64,000 nucleotides of DNA from Spirochaeta africana DSM 8902 (GCF_000242595.2 NC_017098.1:2561501-2625500), one strand, 5' to 3'; shown: positions 8,234-17,021, numbered from the stretch's first letter. Program-made: numbers and translations. The notes: generated from the sequence alone by a model not told the origin.

Positions 8234-9175
8234 CTATTCTCCTCGGGCATGAATCCACTGACATATATCATGTATGACTGTGGCTGACACTGTTTGCGGT
8301 ATCTTGTATTCCTTCAGAGCCTTTTTTATATCGCTATATATCGATTGCATAAACATATGGTTCAAATCGGGATACAGTTTGAACGTCGCGTTCCGGTGAT
8401 CGGCCAACAGTTTCCTGTACGCCTCAAAATCCTTTTCGGTTGAAACATGAACATCGGCGCCAGCATGCATCACCAGAATCGGCTTATCAAGATCCTGCAT
8501 GTACCGGGCTGCCGGTTTTTCACCCCATTCTTTCAGATAGTACATAGTGCTGTATTTGTTGAACAGGGGAGTCTTTTTCGCCTCCTCGTCCGACATGTTA
8601 TACAGTCTGTCGAATTTATCTCTCAGTGCCCCGATACGCCTCCTCATCACCCACTTCATAACCGGATGTGCAGTTTTCATAAACGCATCCTGCTGGTCGA
8701 TAATGATCTCTTCCAACCTGCGCGGCGAACCTGCCCAGATTATCAGACCGGCAAAGTCACCCCCGTCTGCATCAATCCGCGGCACAAGCATCCCCCCCAT
8801 ACTATGCCCCAGCAGGAATACCTTCTGGGAATCTATGCGCGGGTCATTCTTTGCAAGGTCAGCCGCATAGATCGCATCCTCGATCGTTTCTTCCTTTACC
8901 GTCAGATCGAGGCCGGAATCCTGAACCAGCTCTTTGCCATAGGTCAAGGTACGCTTATTGTAACGAATGGTAGCGATACCACACCTGGCCAATCCCTCTG
9001 CCAGATCCTTGAATGGCTGCACATTCCCGACCTTCTCGTTCATGTCATGAGCACCGGAGCCATGAACCAGCACCACAGCAGGACAGGGGGTATCTGCCGC
9101 CGGCACCGGAAGGGTTAATATACCCGCCAACTGATACTGCGTACCAATGGTTATGCTCTCTTCGACAATCCCCAT
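8234..9175 (-). CDS. Alpha/beta-hydrolase family protein
   Basis: 313 residues. The nucleophile elbow GHSMGG (in KVFLLGHSMGGMLVP) and the oxyanion-type VLVHGSGAHD are present, and DLNHMFMQ supplies the late catalytic His. A cap insertion with many charged residues (RRIGALRDKFDRLYNMSDEEAKK) lies between. The closest general match is to dienelactone-hydrolase/acyl-peptidase-like bacterial hydrolases that appear alone; substrate is unknown. No signal peptide, so cytoplasmic. Its ATG directly follows the TAA of the HAD gene, and its stop is 2 bp before DUF1349. Confidence 0.85.
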   Translation of the reverse strand: MGIVEESITIGTQYQLAGILTLPVPAADTPCPAVVLVHGSGAHDMNEKVGNVQPFKDLAEGLARCGIATIRYNKRTLTYGKELVQDSGLDLTVKEETIEDAIYAADLAKNDPRIDSQKVFLLGHSMGGMLVPRIDADGGDFAGLIIWAGSPRRLEEIIIDQQDAFMKTAHPVMKWVMRRRIGALRDKFDRLYNMSDEEAKKTPLFNKYSTMYYLKEWGEKPAARYMQDLDKPILVMHAGADVHVSTEKDFEAYRKLLADHRNATFKLYPDLNHMFMQSIYSDIKKALKEYKIPQTVSATVIHDICQWIHARGE

Positions 9176-9799
9176 TTAGCCCTCCAAATAATCCAGCAAA
9201 GCCGAAAAAGAATCTACGTGTTTTACGGCTGAGGCAGCAGAGCCGAAACCATAGGAAACATGGATAAAATCCATTCCAGCCACGCGTGCTGCGGATTCAT
9301 CGCCTTCAGTATCACCAACGTACACAGGAGTATGCAGGCAATACGTGCGCTGTATTCTTGAAAGCATCTGGTCCTTTGGCAGGCCAGACATACCATGACA
9401 GTCAAAGCTGGTGAGAAACGGCTCCAGGCCGGAAAATTCCAGGAAGATTTTCATGTACCAGTCCTGACAGTTGCTTACCAGGAAAACCTTATACGAGTTG
9501 GCGAGTATTTTTATTCCTTCAGTGACACCCTCATAGAGGGTTCCGCCATCGGTTTTCACTACTTCGATTTCACGATTGTTCAGCGTGTCCAGCAAATCCG
9601 GATATTGTTCCTGCAATCCGGGCAAAAGCATCTCGACGCATGTAGCGTACGGATGTCCGGCAACGCCTTCTATCTGTTGTGCCGTAACTCGTGCATCGAT
9701 ACCAAGGCTCGCCAGCCCAAGATTCCAGCCTTTCGCACTTGCCGGGCAGGCGTTCCAGAGTGTTCCGTCGATATCGAAAATTATGGTGTCATAGTTCAT
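9176..9799 (-). CDS. HAD-superfamily hydrolase (phosphatase-like)
   Basis: 207 residues from the ATG at 9799; in-frame starts at 9805 and 9931 also exist, but the family sequence begins at MNYDTIIFDIDGTLWN. Motif I DIDGTLW, motif II SNCQDWY, motif III region KDQM and motif IV GDTEGDESAAR are visible, so catalysis by Asp phosphorylation is expected. Substrate is unknown. It heads the operon with the alpha/beta hydrolase (the stop and start codons abut) and lies directly after the attC-like hairpin at 9891-9956, consistent with being the first gene of a cassette-like segment. Confidence 0.82.
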   Translation of the reverse strand: MNYDTIIFDIDGTLWNACPASAKGWNLGLASLGIDARVTAQQIEGVAGHPYATCVEMLLPGLQEQYPDLLDTLNNREIEVVKTDGGTLYEGVTEGIKILANSYKVFLVSNCQDWYMKIFLEFSGLEPFLTSFDCHGMSGLPKDQMLSRIQRTYCLHTPVYVGDTEGDESAARVAGMDFIHVSYGFGSAASAVKHVDSFSALLDYLEG

Positions 9800-9890
9800 A
9801 AGCATTGCCGATTGAGCATTCCCGTGTCGAAAACGGGATTCCCAAAAACCATTCCTTTCCTTTTCCGCATATTCTACACAGCGGTATGTT

Positions 9891-9956
9891 GTATAACGTT
9901 TTGCGAGTACCCGGCTACGGTGCGATAGCACCGTGGCCGGGTACTCGCTGTCAAGT
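9891..9956 (-). other. attC-like recombination-site hairpin, site A
   Basis: A 66-bp imperfect palindrome between the amylase and HAD genes. Arms GCGAGTACCCGGC and GCCGGGTACTCGC are perfectly complementary, with an inner stem ACGGTGC/GCACCGT. On the minus strand the ends are ACTTGAC and GTTATAC, each one base from integron core sites (RYYYAAC and GTTRRRY). It shares its outer arms and spacing with site B (12592-12731). There is no T-run, so it is not a typical terminator. A REP-like palindrome is the main alternative. Confidence 0.4.
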
Positions 9957-9973
9957 ATAGTCGCCGGTTTCTT

Positions 9974-11458
9974 TCATGCTTTAATACTTATCCACACAGA
10001 CAATGATCCAGCCGGGCAAACAAATTCACCCCAACCATTTTCATCTGTTTCAACTTTTTCTTTTATATGTTCTGTTATATCAATGAATGTCTCTCGTGCC
10101 TTTCCAGTATTCATTGCTTTCTTTCCCTCGGAACCATTAGACATTAGTACGGCCATGGCTCCTGGATGCTCATTATCACCTGAGAATGTCCAGCCTATGA
10201 CATTTGAATGGTCGAAATAATCAATCTGCTCGCCAAAAGTAAAATTTTTCCTGGCGTGAAGAAACTTGTCAATCAGCCATTTATGGGAAGGCATGCTTAT
10301 TTCGTGTGTGTCGCCATCATTTCCATGATCAGTATATTCAGCACCATAATAATCCGCATAGAAAACACAAGGATATCCCTCGCGTCGCAGTAATATCAGG
10401 GCATATGCCAAAGGTTTGAACCATGGTTCGACAACTGACTCTAATGCCTGCAATGCCTGAGAGTCATGGTTGGAAACAAAGGTGACCGCAGATGAAGGGC
10501 GCTCCTTCATTAGTGTATTTTTATATATATTTCTGAGATCATATCCATTTCCGCCTATACTTGCACTATGAAAATTATAGTGTAGCGGCACATCAAACAA
10601 CATAAGGCTACTTTCTGTTTGTTCGAGGTAGGTTATCAGATTTCCAATATCAGGATCCCAATACTCTCCAGCGACGGGTAATTCTTTTCCAGCGTGTTTT
10701 CTTATTTCATTGAGCCAGATAGGAAAAAACCAGGAGGGTATATGCTTTATTGCATCAAGCCTGAAACCATCAACCCCTGTAACATCTAAATACCATTTAC
10801 CCCATTTTATTAGCTCCTCGCGAACCTCATCATTCTGAAAATCAAGGTCACAGCCCATCAAGTAGTCATAATTCCCATATTCGCCGGAAACATAGTCATC
10901 GAATGTTTTTCCTTCAAATACATAGATAGTAGAAGAATCGTCTGGACTTCGTTGATTAAAGTCAACTGCATCAAAATGCCACCAATGCCATTCAAAATTT
11001 GAATACTTACCCTTTCGGGCAGGAAATGAGAAATGCGTGTGTGCTTCAATTTCATGTAAATCACCTTTTGGTTGTTGGCGATTTTCTTTGGAGTATGGTG
11101 TAGCATTGACAATCTCTGTAGCATCAGCGCCCATGCGATGATTAAGAACTATATCAGCATATGATTGCATACCAAACTTTTGCAACGTTTTGATTGCACG
11201 TAAATACTCATCTTTTGTACCGTATTTTGTTCTGACTGAACCTTTTTGATCAAATTCGCCAAGGTCATACAAATCGTATACACCGTACCCAGTATCGGAG
11301 GCCCCGACATGCCCCTTGTAAGCCGGGGGCAGCCATACGGATGAAAATCCGGCTTTGGATAGACTTTCTGCTTCATCGGAAAGTTTATTCCATAGCTTGC
11401 CGTCATCCTTATTGTACCAATGAAAAAACTGAAGAATTACTCCCCGTCTGTTTGACAT
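9974..11458 (-). CDS. Cytoplasmic liquefying-type alpha-amylase (GH13)
   Basis: 494 residues with no signal peptide, as in cytoplasmic AmyS/MalS-like enzymes. It should cleave alpha-1,4 bonds in starch, glycogen or maltodextrins inside the cell. All conserved regions are present: ADIVLNHRMGAD, GFRLDAIKH (nucleophile Asp235), VAGEYWD (acid Glu265) and FVSNHDSQ (Asp332). The spacing matches Bacillus liquefying amylases (GH13_5), where these are Asp231, Glu261 and Asp328. AGGAG lies 7 nt before the ATG. It is strikingly AT-rich compared with the core genes, follows the CNNM gene after 9 bp, and ends just before attC-like site A; transfer from another lineage is likely. Confidence 0.93.
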   Translation of the reverse strand: MSNRRGVILQFFHWYNKDDGKLWNKLSDEAESLSKAGFSSVWLPPAYKGHVGASDTGYGVYDLYDLGEFDQKGSVRTKYGTKDEYLRAIKTLQKFGMQSYADIVLNHRMGADATEIVNATPYSKENRQQPKGDLHEIEAHTHFSFPARKGKYSNFEWHWWHFDAVDFNQRSPDDSSTIYVFEGKTFDDYVSGEYGNYDYLMGCDLDFQNDEVREELIKWGKWYLDVTGVDGFRLDAIKHIPSWFFPIWLNEIRKHAGKELPVAGEYWDPDIGNLITYLEQTESSLMLFDVPLHYNFHSASIGGNGYDLRNIYKNTLMKERPSSAVTFVSNHDSQALQALESVVEPWFKPLAYALILLRREGYPCVFYADYYGAEYTDHGNDGDTHEISMPSHKWLIDKFLHARKNFTFGEQIDYFDHSNVIGWTFSGDNEHPGAMAVLMSNGSEGKKAMNTGKARETFIDITEHIKEKVETDENGWGEFVCPAGSLSVWISIKA

Positions 11459-11467
11459 AACAATCTC

Positions 11468-12526
11468 CTATAATGATTTTTGTACTGAATGCGGAACAGT
11501 CTCATCAGCCGAGCTTATCGAATTACCGATTCCACGGAATAATCGCCCCAAAATATCGCCCCCAGAAATAATTCTGGGATTTTCAGTCCAAAATAAAATA
11601 ACATCATTCTCTATGACTTCTTTTCCTGACTTACCAGAGCTGACTTTAAATTCAGGAAGATATTTCCCTAACCTTTGATTGGAATCCAATGCCACTATTG
11701 GTTTTTGACAGAAACGCAAAGGATCAACATTTTCACTTTCCTTAAATAATACGGCCGCGATATAATCTTTTGCCCTCAAGACCAGTTTTGGTACATCTTT
11801 TGAGTCAGTAATTATTATCCATTTTTTCCGAGGCTGATAGATTTGTTTTAGAAATGCATCATCAATAGAGCTTGATACCTGGGGAAAAACAGGGGAGTTC
11901 TCGACAAAGTCAAGTTTGATAATACTATCAGGTGCAACGGCTTCACCTTCGTCAGAGAGTAAAACATCGTCAATAGCGAGAAAGTTCAGAGCTCCCTTTC
12001 CCTCCATTTTTGCGATATCGGAATCGGCGGATTCAATGTGGAGCTTGATCAAATGATGCATATCTCGCTCTTTAAAAACACGAATTCCTTCACCTCCCAA
12101 CCATTTATCTAATACGAATGCAACAGGCCGGGCAATAGGGAAGAGTATAAACTGATAGAAACGCAATACCGGGGATAATATTGCTGCTACTTGTATAGCA
12201 TGCCGGGAAAAATATGCCTGTGGAATTATCTCAGCGAAAAAAGTAATGATTACGGTAGAAAAAATAAATGCGGAGATACCAGCAAGAACAGAATCTGCTA
12301 ATAAAGCCAATAAAACATTTACTGCGACATTCCCCCATAAAATCGTTACAAGTGTAAAGTTGGAATTGCTGCGATATTTCAGGACTTTCAGTGCTTTCAC
12401 ATTTTTCTTTTTCGCCTCGACTTCCAGTTCAAGCTTGCTTAGTGAGAATATGGCGAGATTAAGACCTGAGAACATGCCTGATTGTATGAGACACAGCACT
12501 ATGGCAATCCAGATTATTATCTCCAT
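11468..12526 (-). CDS. CNNM/DUF21 transmembrane protein (CorC/HlyC-like)
   Basis: 352 residues from the ATG at 12526, which has CAGGAG 7 nt upstream; the frame extends to 12565. The N-terminal DUF21/CNNM membrane domain (about 1-170) contains the family feature of small-residue motifs near SGLNLAIFSLSKLELE and FAEIIPQAYFSRHA. A CBS-pair-like cytoplasmic region follows (about 205-320). CNNM proteins are linked to magnesium or cobalt export. The CBS part looks less conserved than usual. AT-rich like the amylase with which it shares an operon. Confidence 0.85.
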   Translation of the reverse strand: MEIIIWIAIVLCLIQSGMFSGLNLAIFSLSKLELEVEAKKKNVKALKVLKYRSNSNFTLVTILWGNVAVNVLLALLADSVLAGISAFIFSTVIITFFAEIIPQAYFSRHAIQVAAILSPVLRFYQFILFPIARPVAFVLDKWLGGEGIRVFKERDMHHLIKLHIESADSDIAKMEGKGALNFLAIDDVLLSDEGEAVAPDSIIKLDFVENSPVFPQVSSSIDDAFLKQIYQPRKKWIIITDSKDVPKLVLRAKDYIAAVLFKESENVDPLRFCQKPIVALDSNQRLGKYLPEFKVSSGKSGKEVIENDVILFWTENPRIISGGDILGRLFRGIGNSISSADETVPHSVQKSL

Positions 12527-12591
12527 TGCATGCTCCTGAAAACCTATTTGGTATTTGTATAACAACTTAATTCAGTAACACCGGGTATTAC

Positions 12592-12731
12592 ACTTAACGT
12601 TCCGCGGGTACCCGAAGTCCCGCGAACTATCAGGTCTAAGAGTATCATTTTCAGGTAGAAATTCCCAATTTATTTTCTGCGCCAGCGGGATCTGGGCGAA
12701 GCGAAGCGAAGCCGGGTACCCGCTGTTGTGC
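12592..12731 (-). other. attC-like recombination-site hairpin, site B
   Basis: 140 bp between the CNNM gene and the IS element. Outer arms GCGGGTACCCG (12604-12614) and CGGGTACCCGC (12713-12723) are complementary. Read on the minus strand, the ends are GCACAAC (one mismatch to RYYYAAC) and GTTAAGT (exact GTTRRRY). Order and spacing equal those of site A: core site, 1 nt, stem, 5 nt, core site. A long central loop carries (GCGAA)n-like repeats. This occupies most of the gene-free stretch 12527-12792. Confidence 0.42.
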
Positions 12732-12792
12732 GAAGCTTGCCTGCCAACTTACCTGGTTTTCTCGTATTTATTTAAATATGTTTCTACTGAAA

Positions 12793-12879
12793 TCACAGTT
12801 TCCGTGCTATTACCCATAAAAATGGGATCTCTGAATCAAGCTCAATCGCTTTCTCTACAGATTCTTCTTCAATATGAAA
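12793..12879 (-). pseudogene. C-terminal remnant of a gene next to the IS256 element
   Basis: On the minus strand the last 28 residues of a reading frame (ending SEIPFLWVIARKL) run into the left end of the IS element. No start is available on this side. It may be the far half of the nuclease-like gene at 14239-14448, but the two halves cannot be joined by sequence alone. Confidence 0.45.
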
Positions 12880-14228
12880 GATAGTGTCCTGAAACGTTCG
12901 CAATTTGAAAAGTAAAAGGAGCCATTGGATCCTCCGAAAGGTGTAGTAGCCAAACCATACCAAAGGAGAACACACAATGGCCCCACTCAAAGCTACCGCA
13001 GATTTCGAGAAACTTCTATCCCGTTTCATAGGTGAACAGGATCCTCTGCTTGAAATGCTCAAATGGATGACCGAACAGCTCATGCGCATTGAAGCTGAAA
13101 ATAAAGCCGGTGCCGTGAAAGGCAAGCATGTCGCAAATCGGACGACTCATTTCAGCGGTTCTCGTGTCAGAAGATTCGATACCCGTCTGGGCACCATGTA
13201 CCTCGTCGTTCCAAAGCTGCGCAAGGGCGGGTACATTCCCTTCTTTGTAACCGAGAAGAAACGCTCGGAACAAGCACTCCTACAGGTAGTGCAGGAAGCA
13301 TTTATCAACGGTGTTTCTACCCGTAAGATCGATCGCCTCGCCAAGGAGCTGGGGATTGAATCCATATCAGCCAGCCAGGTCTCTGAAATTAATAAGGGGC
13401 TGGATGAACAGGTTCAGCAATTTCGCAACCGAGAGCTGGATTCAGAATATCCAGTTATCTGGATTGATGCACTGTATGAAAAGATACGCCATGGCCAGAG
13501 AGTGCAGAATGAAGCAGTGATGGTGGTTTGTGGCCTTAATTCTGCTGGAGAGCGCGAAATACTTGCTATAGAGCCCATGGAAACTGAATCAGAGGAAACA
13601 TACGCCGACCTGTTTCAGCGCTTAAAACAGCGCGGTCTCAAGCATGTATGGCTTGTGGTATCAGATGCACACCAGGGATTGAAAAATGCAATCCGATCAG
13701 AATTTGTCGGCGCATGTTGGCAACGGTGTAAAGTGCATTTCATGCGGAATGTCCTCGCCAAAGTACGCAGCAAACACAAGGAACAATTTGCAGAGCGATT
13801 AAAGCACATCTGGCTGCAGCCAGATCAAGCTACCGCGCGAAAATACGCCAAGCAGCTTATGGATGACTGGGAAGACTCTTGCTCTGATGCAGTCGAAATC
13901 CTGGATTCCGGACTTGATGACTCACTGCAGTTCTATGCCTTTGCAAAAATCGATGCACGGAAAATCTCCTCCACCAATATGCTGGAGCGATTGAACAAAG
14001 AAATCCGTCGACGATCAAAGGTGGTTGGCGTCTTTCCGTCCAGGGAGTCATACATCAGAATGGTCACCTGCTATCTGATAGAATACACCGAAGACTGGAC
14101 AACCGGCAGATCGTACATTAAAAAGGAATCACTGGATGAACAGAAAGAATTCATCCTGAGAACGGTTGCGTAACCAGCCGGAGGCTGATGGCTCCAGGGT
14201 GAAATTGCAAACACGTTTGGACACTATC
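12880..14228 (+). mobile_element. IS256-family insertion sequence, apparently complete
   Basis: About 1349 bp. Imperfect terminal inverted repeats share GATAGTGTCC at the tip and GCAATTT further in (left 12880-12907, right 14201-14228 inverted). A single transposase gene fills the element. No 8-9 bp target duplication is visible at the flanks (ATATGAAA against AGAATTAG), so the insertion may be old or followed by rearrangement. Confidence 0.85.
12977..14173 (+). CDS. IS256-family transposase
   Basis: 398 residues, full length for the family. It has the Mutator-type (MULE) catalytic core: first Asp in VIWIDALYEKIR, second Asp in WLVVSDAHQGLKNAI, and Glu in STNMLERLNKEIRRR, followed by the conserved SKVVGVFPSRESYIRM segment. 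The CxxH-like motif WQRCKVHFMRN is present. It cuts and joins DNA at the element's inverted repeats. AAGGAG lies 8 nt before the ATG. No frameshift is seen, so the element may still be active. Confidence 0.95.
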   Translation: MAPLKATADFEKLLSRFIGEQDPLLEMLKWMTEQLMRIEAENKAGAVKGKHVANRTTHFSGSRVRRFDTRLGTMYLVVPKLRKGGYIPFFVTEKKRSEQALLQVVQEAFINGVSTRKIDRLAKELGIESISASQVSEINKGLDEQVQQFRNRELDSEYPVIWIDALYEKIRHGQRVQNEAVMVVCGLNSAGEREILAIEPMETESEETYADLFQRLKQRGLKHVWLVVSDAHQGLKNAIRSEFVGACWQRCKVHFMRNVLAKVRSKHKEQFAERLKHIWLQPDQATARKYAKQLMDDWEDSCSDAVEILDSGLDDSLQFYAFAKIDARKISSTNMLERLNKEIRRRSKVVGVFPSRESYIRMVTCYLIEYTEDWTTGRSYIKKESLDEQKEFILRTVA

Positions 14229-14238
14229 AGAATTAGTT

Positions 14239-14448
14239 TCAATAGATACTTGATATATTTTTTTTATCAGTCACTCTGCCAATTATATGTTCTAAACCAT
14301 CGATTCCCCGGTCGTGCACATTGCCGACTGGTATGAATTTTTCTCCATAATAGGCTGACAGAAATGCTTTCGCAAATTCTTCAAAGATAAAACCATCTTT
14401 GAAAAGCTTTAAAGTTGCTTTTAAATCTTCTAGACTAATAGTCTTCAT
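14239..14448 (-). pseudogene. N-terminal part of a restriction-endonuclease-like gene truncated beside the IS
   Basis: 69 residues from the ATG at 14448 (GGAGGAAATAAAT upstream is a strong Shine-Dalgarno). The sequence FEEFAKAFLSAYYGEKFIPVGNVHDRGIDGLEH resembles the beginning of PD-(D/E)XK nuclease-fold domains (Mrr-like, with the G-x-D-x-G-I-D element). The frame stops 11 bp before the IS right end, so the catalytic core after this point is missing. Loss through the IS insertion is the likeliest cause. It sits directly beside attC-like site C. Confidence 0.55.
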
Positions 14449-14503
14449 ATTTATTTCCTCCGAGGCATGGATGTCGAGGTTTTCCAATAAAATTGGGTAT
14501 GTC

Positions 14504-14557
14504 GCCTAACTCGTCCGTACGCGCCGCATAGCGCGTATGGACACTCTGTCTTCATCC
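14504..14557 (-). other. attC/attI-like hairpin beside the recombinase gene, site C
   Basis: Arms GTCCGTACGCGC (14513-14524) and GCGCGTATGGAC (14531-14542) pair with one mismatch around a 6-nt loop. Read on the minus strand, the outer end is GTTAGGC, an exact GTTRRRY core site; the other end (TGAAGAC) fits poorly. It lies about 53 bp downstream of the recombinase stop codon. Weaker than sites A and B; it could also be a recombinase-gene terminator, though there is no T-run. Confidence 0.33.
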
Positions 14558-14609
14558 CAGTGTTGCGTATATGAGGTCAAAATGCAACGAAAATCTGCAG
14601 TTGTGCGGG

Positions 14610-15655
14610 TTACAGCTCCAGCTCGTCCAGGGGGCTGGTGACACGGGTGATGAGCGCGGTCGAGACGTGGGTGTAGATCTCGGTGGTTTTGGTGCTGGCG
14701 TGACCGAGCAGTTCCTGGATGATGCGCAGGTCGGTGCCGTTTTCCAGCAGATGGGTGGCAAAGCTGTGGCGCAGGGTATGGACGGTGGCCGGTTTGCGGA
14801 TGCCGGCGGTGTGGCAGGCGCGGTGAAAGATCTGCTGGATGCTGCGGATGCTGTAGCGCCCGCCCTTCTGTCCCTCGAACAGCCAGACCTTGGGGGTATA
14901 CTCGGCCAGATACTCCTCCAGGTAGGCGCACAGCCGCTCGGACAGGGCACGTGGCGGTCCTTTCTGCCTTTGGACTGGGCGATGCGGATCATGCCGCGGT
15001 CATAGTCGATGTCAGCCAAGCGCAGGTTAATGTCTTCGCTGACGCGCAGCCCGGCGGAGTATATCAGACAGATGGCGGTGCGGTGTTTGGTGTTCGAAAT
15101 GCTGCGGATAATTGCACTCACCTCCCCTTCCGAGAGCACCACCGGCAGGCGCTGCTCGTGGCGGGGCCGCAGCTTCTCGGTGGGCATACGACGCCCGAGC
15201 ACGGTTTCCAGATAGAACTTGATGGCATTTACCGCCAGGTGCTGGAAGCTTGCGCTGCAGTGGTGTTCGGTAATGTGGTTGATATAGCGCAGCACCTGGG
15301 TGCTGTCGGGATTGGCCTCCTGGCAGAACTCGAGAAACCGGCGGATATGCAGCAGATAGGTTTTGATCGTGTGGGGACTGTAGCGGCGGCGCTGCAGATG
15401 CCGCCGGCATTCTGCCAGGGGATCCTCGCCGGATGGTAGCGGCTCACTGAAGGTGACCGGGGCGACCGGGGCCAGGCGTTGGGTGAGCTGTTCGCGGGTT
15501 ATGCTCTGCTCGGGCACCAGCCAGACCCGCTGATCCGGCAGGTAACGGCGCCCGGGCAGCCGGCGTACCGCCGCGACCAGCGCCTCCTGGTAGGCAAAAC
15601 CGAGCCGGTAGTATCCGTCGGCAACCGTGATGGTTATCCCCGCCGTGGTGCGCAT
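14610..15655 (-). pseudogene. Tyrosine recombinase (XerC/D-like) with a single-base frameshift
   Basis: Residues 1-70 form an extra N-terminal domain (YYRLGFAYQEALVAAVRRLPGRRYL...) seen in some XerD-like recombinases; then a SAM-like core-binding domain and the catalytic domain. Arg I lies in SAGLRVSE. After GRKDRHVP (about position 14945, a CCC run) the frame shifts by one base. The other frame then supplies the rest: [12 protein letters not shown] (H-x-x-R), QELLGH and the nucleophile in TEIYTHVS, ending at 14610. Restoring one C would give 348 residues. The 20-residue insertion typical of integron IntI is not seen. The 3' end faces the attC-like segments. Confidence 0.8.
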
Positions 15656-15764
15656 CGGGATACCGCTTTACTGCTGCGGCCCCGGTGACCGCACTGGAAA
15701 GAGACGCATTCTTACACCTCCATCACCCCAGTATGAACTGTCCGGGAGCGCTGGTCAAATTTCT

Positions 15765-16943
15765 TCAGTCTGCAACTGGTATGAGTTTCTTCCAGCGAAA
15801 GGTGTCGCGAAACAGGTCGGTGGTGCGGTAGGAAACACCATCGGGGTCGGCATAGGTAATCAGGCCGAGGGTGTGGGCAAACGCGGTAAAAAACATGCCC
15901 TCCACCACGTCATCCAGCAGCTGCCGGGAGGCGGGATTCTGCTGCGCTGGCTGATAAAAGGCAGGAAAGGCGCGGCGGAAGCGGATCTGGTAATCGACAA
16001 TGGCATCCTCGGGGTAGCAGTGCAGCAGCCAGAGCCCGAACACAGCCGAGTCGGCAATATGCAGAAAGTGATCGGTCCGGTGGGATTCATCCAGGAAATT
16101 CAGCCAGTCGTATTCGTCGATCAGGTGCTCCAGGGCGTTGCGATACACCGTGGCCCAGGGCTGCTGCTGCCGGGTCTGGATGCCGTCGGGACTCAGCCAC
16201 ACCAGATCTCCTTGCATATCCAGCAGGTGCAGATCCAGGGCGATGTCCCGCACCAGCTGGATTTCGGTGGAGTTCCACTCCTGGGGTACCGGATCCCCCG
16301 GGCGCCACGAGGGATTGCAGTGCGGGATACAGGCGGCGACCGCCTTGCGGGGCAGCGATCCCGATCCGGTCAGCTTGATCTGCCCGCTGCAGGATGCGAT
16401 ATAATCCAGCAAAGCGCGAATCCCGGCGATCAGGGGCGAGGCCAGGGCCTGCTCATCGGTCAGCTGTTCATTCAGGGTTACAATGTCAGACATCTCCGTC
16501 AGGGGGGAATGCAGGATGGTGTGCATCTGTTCTGAACTGAGCCCGAGAAAATCGGCGATAGGAAGATCCTTCTGCTGCCCGGAGAACTCGCGGATAAAGG
16601 CTTCGGCTTCCTCGCTGCTGGCAAAGCTGCGCCCGCCAAGGGCCTGCCTCAGCTCTGCCTGTACCTCGGTGGCGGGGTTGGGCCGCCCCAGCCACTCCAT
16701 GAGGGAGGGGATATGGGCGTCGTCCGGCAGGGATTCGCAGTAGCGGCTGTAGTCCCCCAGGGCCTGATTGAGCTCAGCCTCCGAGCTGAAACCCGGCGGC
16801 AGCATCCCGGGAGGGAAACCAGGGATACCGCCTGCCCCGGAGAATGCACTGCCGGTTCGGGCTGCCTGGTCTTTTTTCAGACAACAGTGCTTGTATTTCT
16901 TTCCACTGCCGCACGGGCAGGGTTCGTTGCGTCCGGTTTTCAT
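15765..16943 (-). CDS. SEC-C motif protein
   Basis: 392 residues. The N-terminus carries a zinc-binding SEC-C motif, EPCPCGSGKKYKHCC (residues 7-21), the same module found at the end of SecA. The remainder has no recognised domain but is rich in Trp and aromatic residues and probably folds as a helical domain (for example DWLNFLDESHRTDHFLHIADSAVFGLW). SEC-C proteins of this build are widespread in accessory DNA; roles are mostly unknown. A truncated RHH antitoxin frame ends 3 bp upstream, so they may share a transcript. The gap 15656-15764 shows nothing. Confidence 0.8.
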   Translation of the reverse strand: MKTGRNEPCPCGSGKKYKHCCLKKDQAARTGSAFSGAGGIPGFPPGMLPPGFSSEAELNQALGDYSRYCESLPDDAHIPSLMEWLGRPNPATEVQAELRQALGGRSFASSEEAEAFIREFSGQQKDLPIADFLGLSSEQMHTILHSPLTEMSDIVTLNEQLTDEQALASPLIAGIRALLDYIASCSGQIKLTGSGSLPRKAVAACIPHCNPSWRPGDPVPQEWNSTEIQLVRDIALDLHLLDMQGDLVWLSPDGIQTRQQQPWATVYRNALEHLIDEYDWLNFLDESHRTDHFLHIADSAVFGLWLLHCYPEDAIVDYQIRFRRAFPAFYQPAQQNPASRQLLDDVVEGMFFTAFAHTLGLITYADPDGVSYRTTDLFRDTFRWKKLIPVAD

Positions 16944-16946
16944 GAT

Positions 16947-17021
16947 TTATTTCCCGTAGTACACACCTTCCAGTTCATCAAGGCGCTTTTCCAGATCTGC
17001 CGGCATCCGTACCGCTATCAT
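16947..17021 (-). pseudogene. Truncated ribbon-helix-helix antitoxin
   Basis: A 24-residue frame, MIAVRMPADLEKRLDELEG.., preceded by GGGGGGAAGA. It matches the first strand and helix of RelB/CopG-type antitoxins (MIAVRLPEDLEKRLDEL...), which normally continue for 50 or more residues. The second helix and toxin-binding tail are gone, and no toxin gene follows. Confidence 0.6.

Noticed and set aside
9905-9950. Rho-independent terminator at site A
   Set aside because: The stem is strong but is not followed by a T-run on either strand; its arms recur at site B.
12869-14240. Target-site duplication around the IS256 element
   Set aside because: The 8-9 bases flanking each end do not match.
14941-14951. 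Programmed frameshift in the recombinase
   Set aside because: No clear slippery heptamer or downstream pseudoknot is seen; a simple deletion in a C run is more likely.
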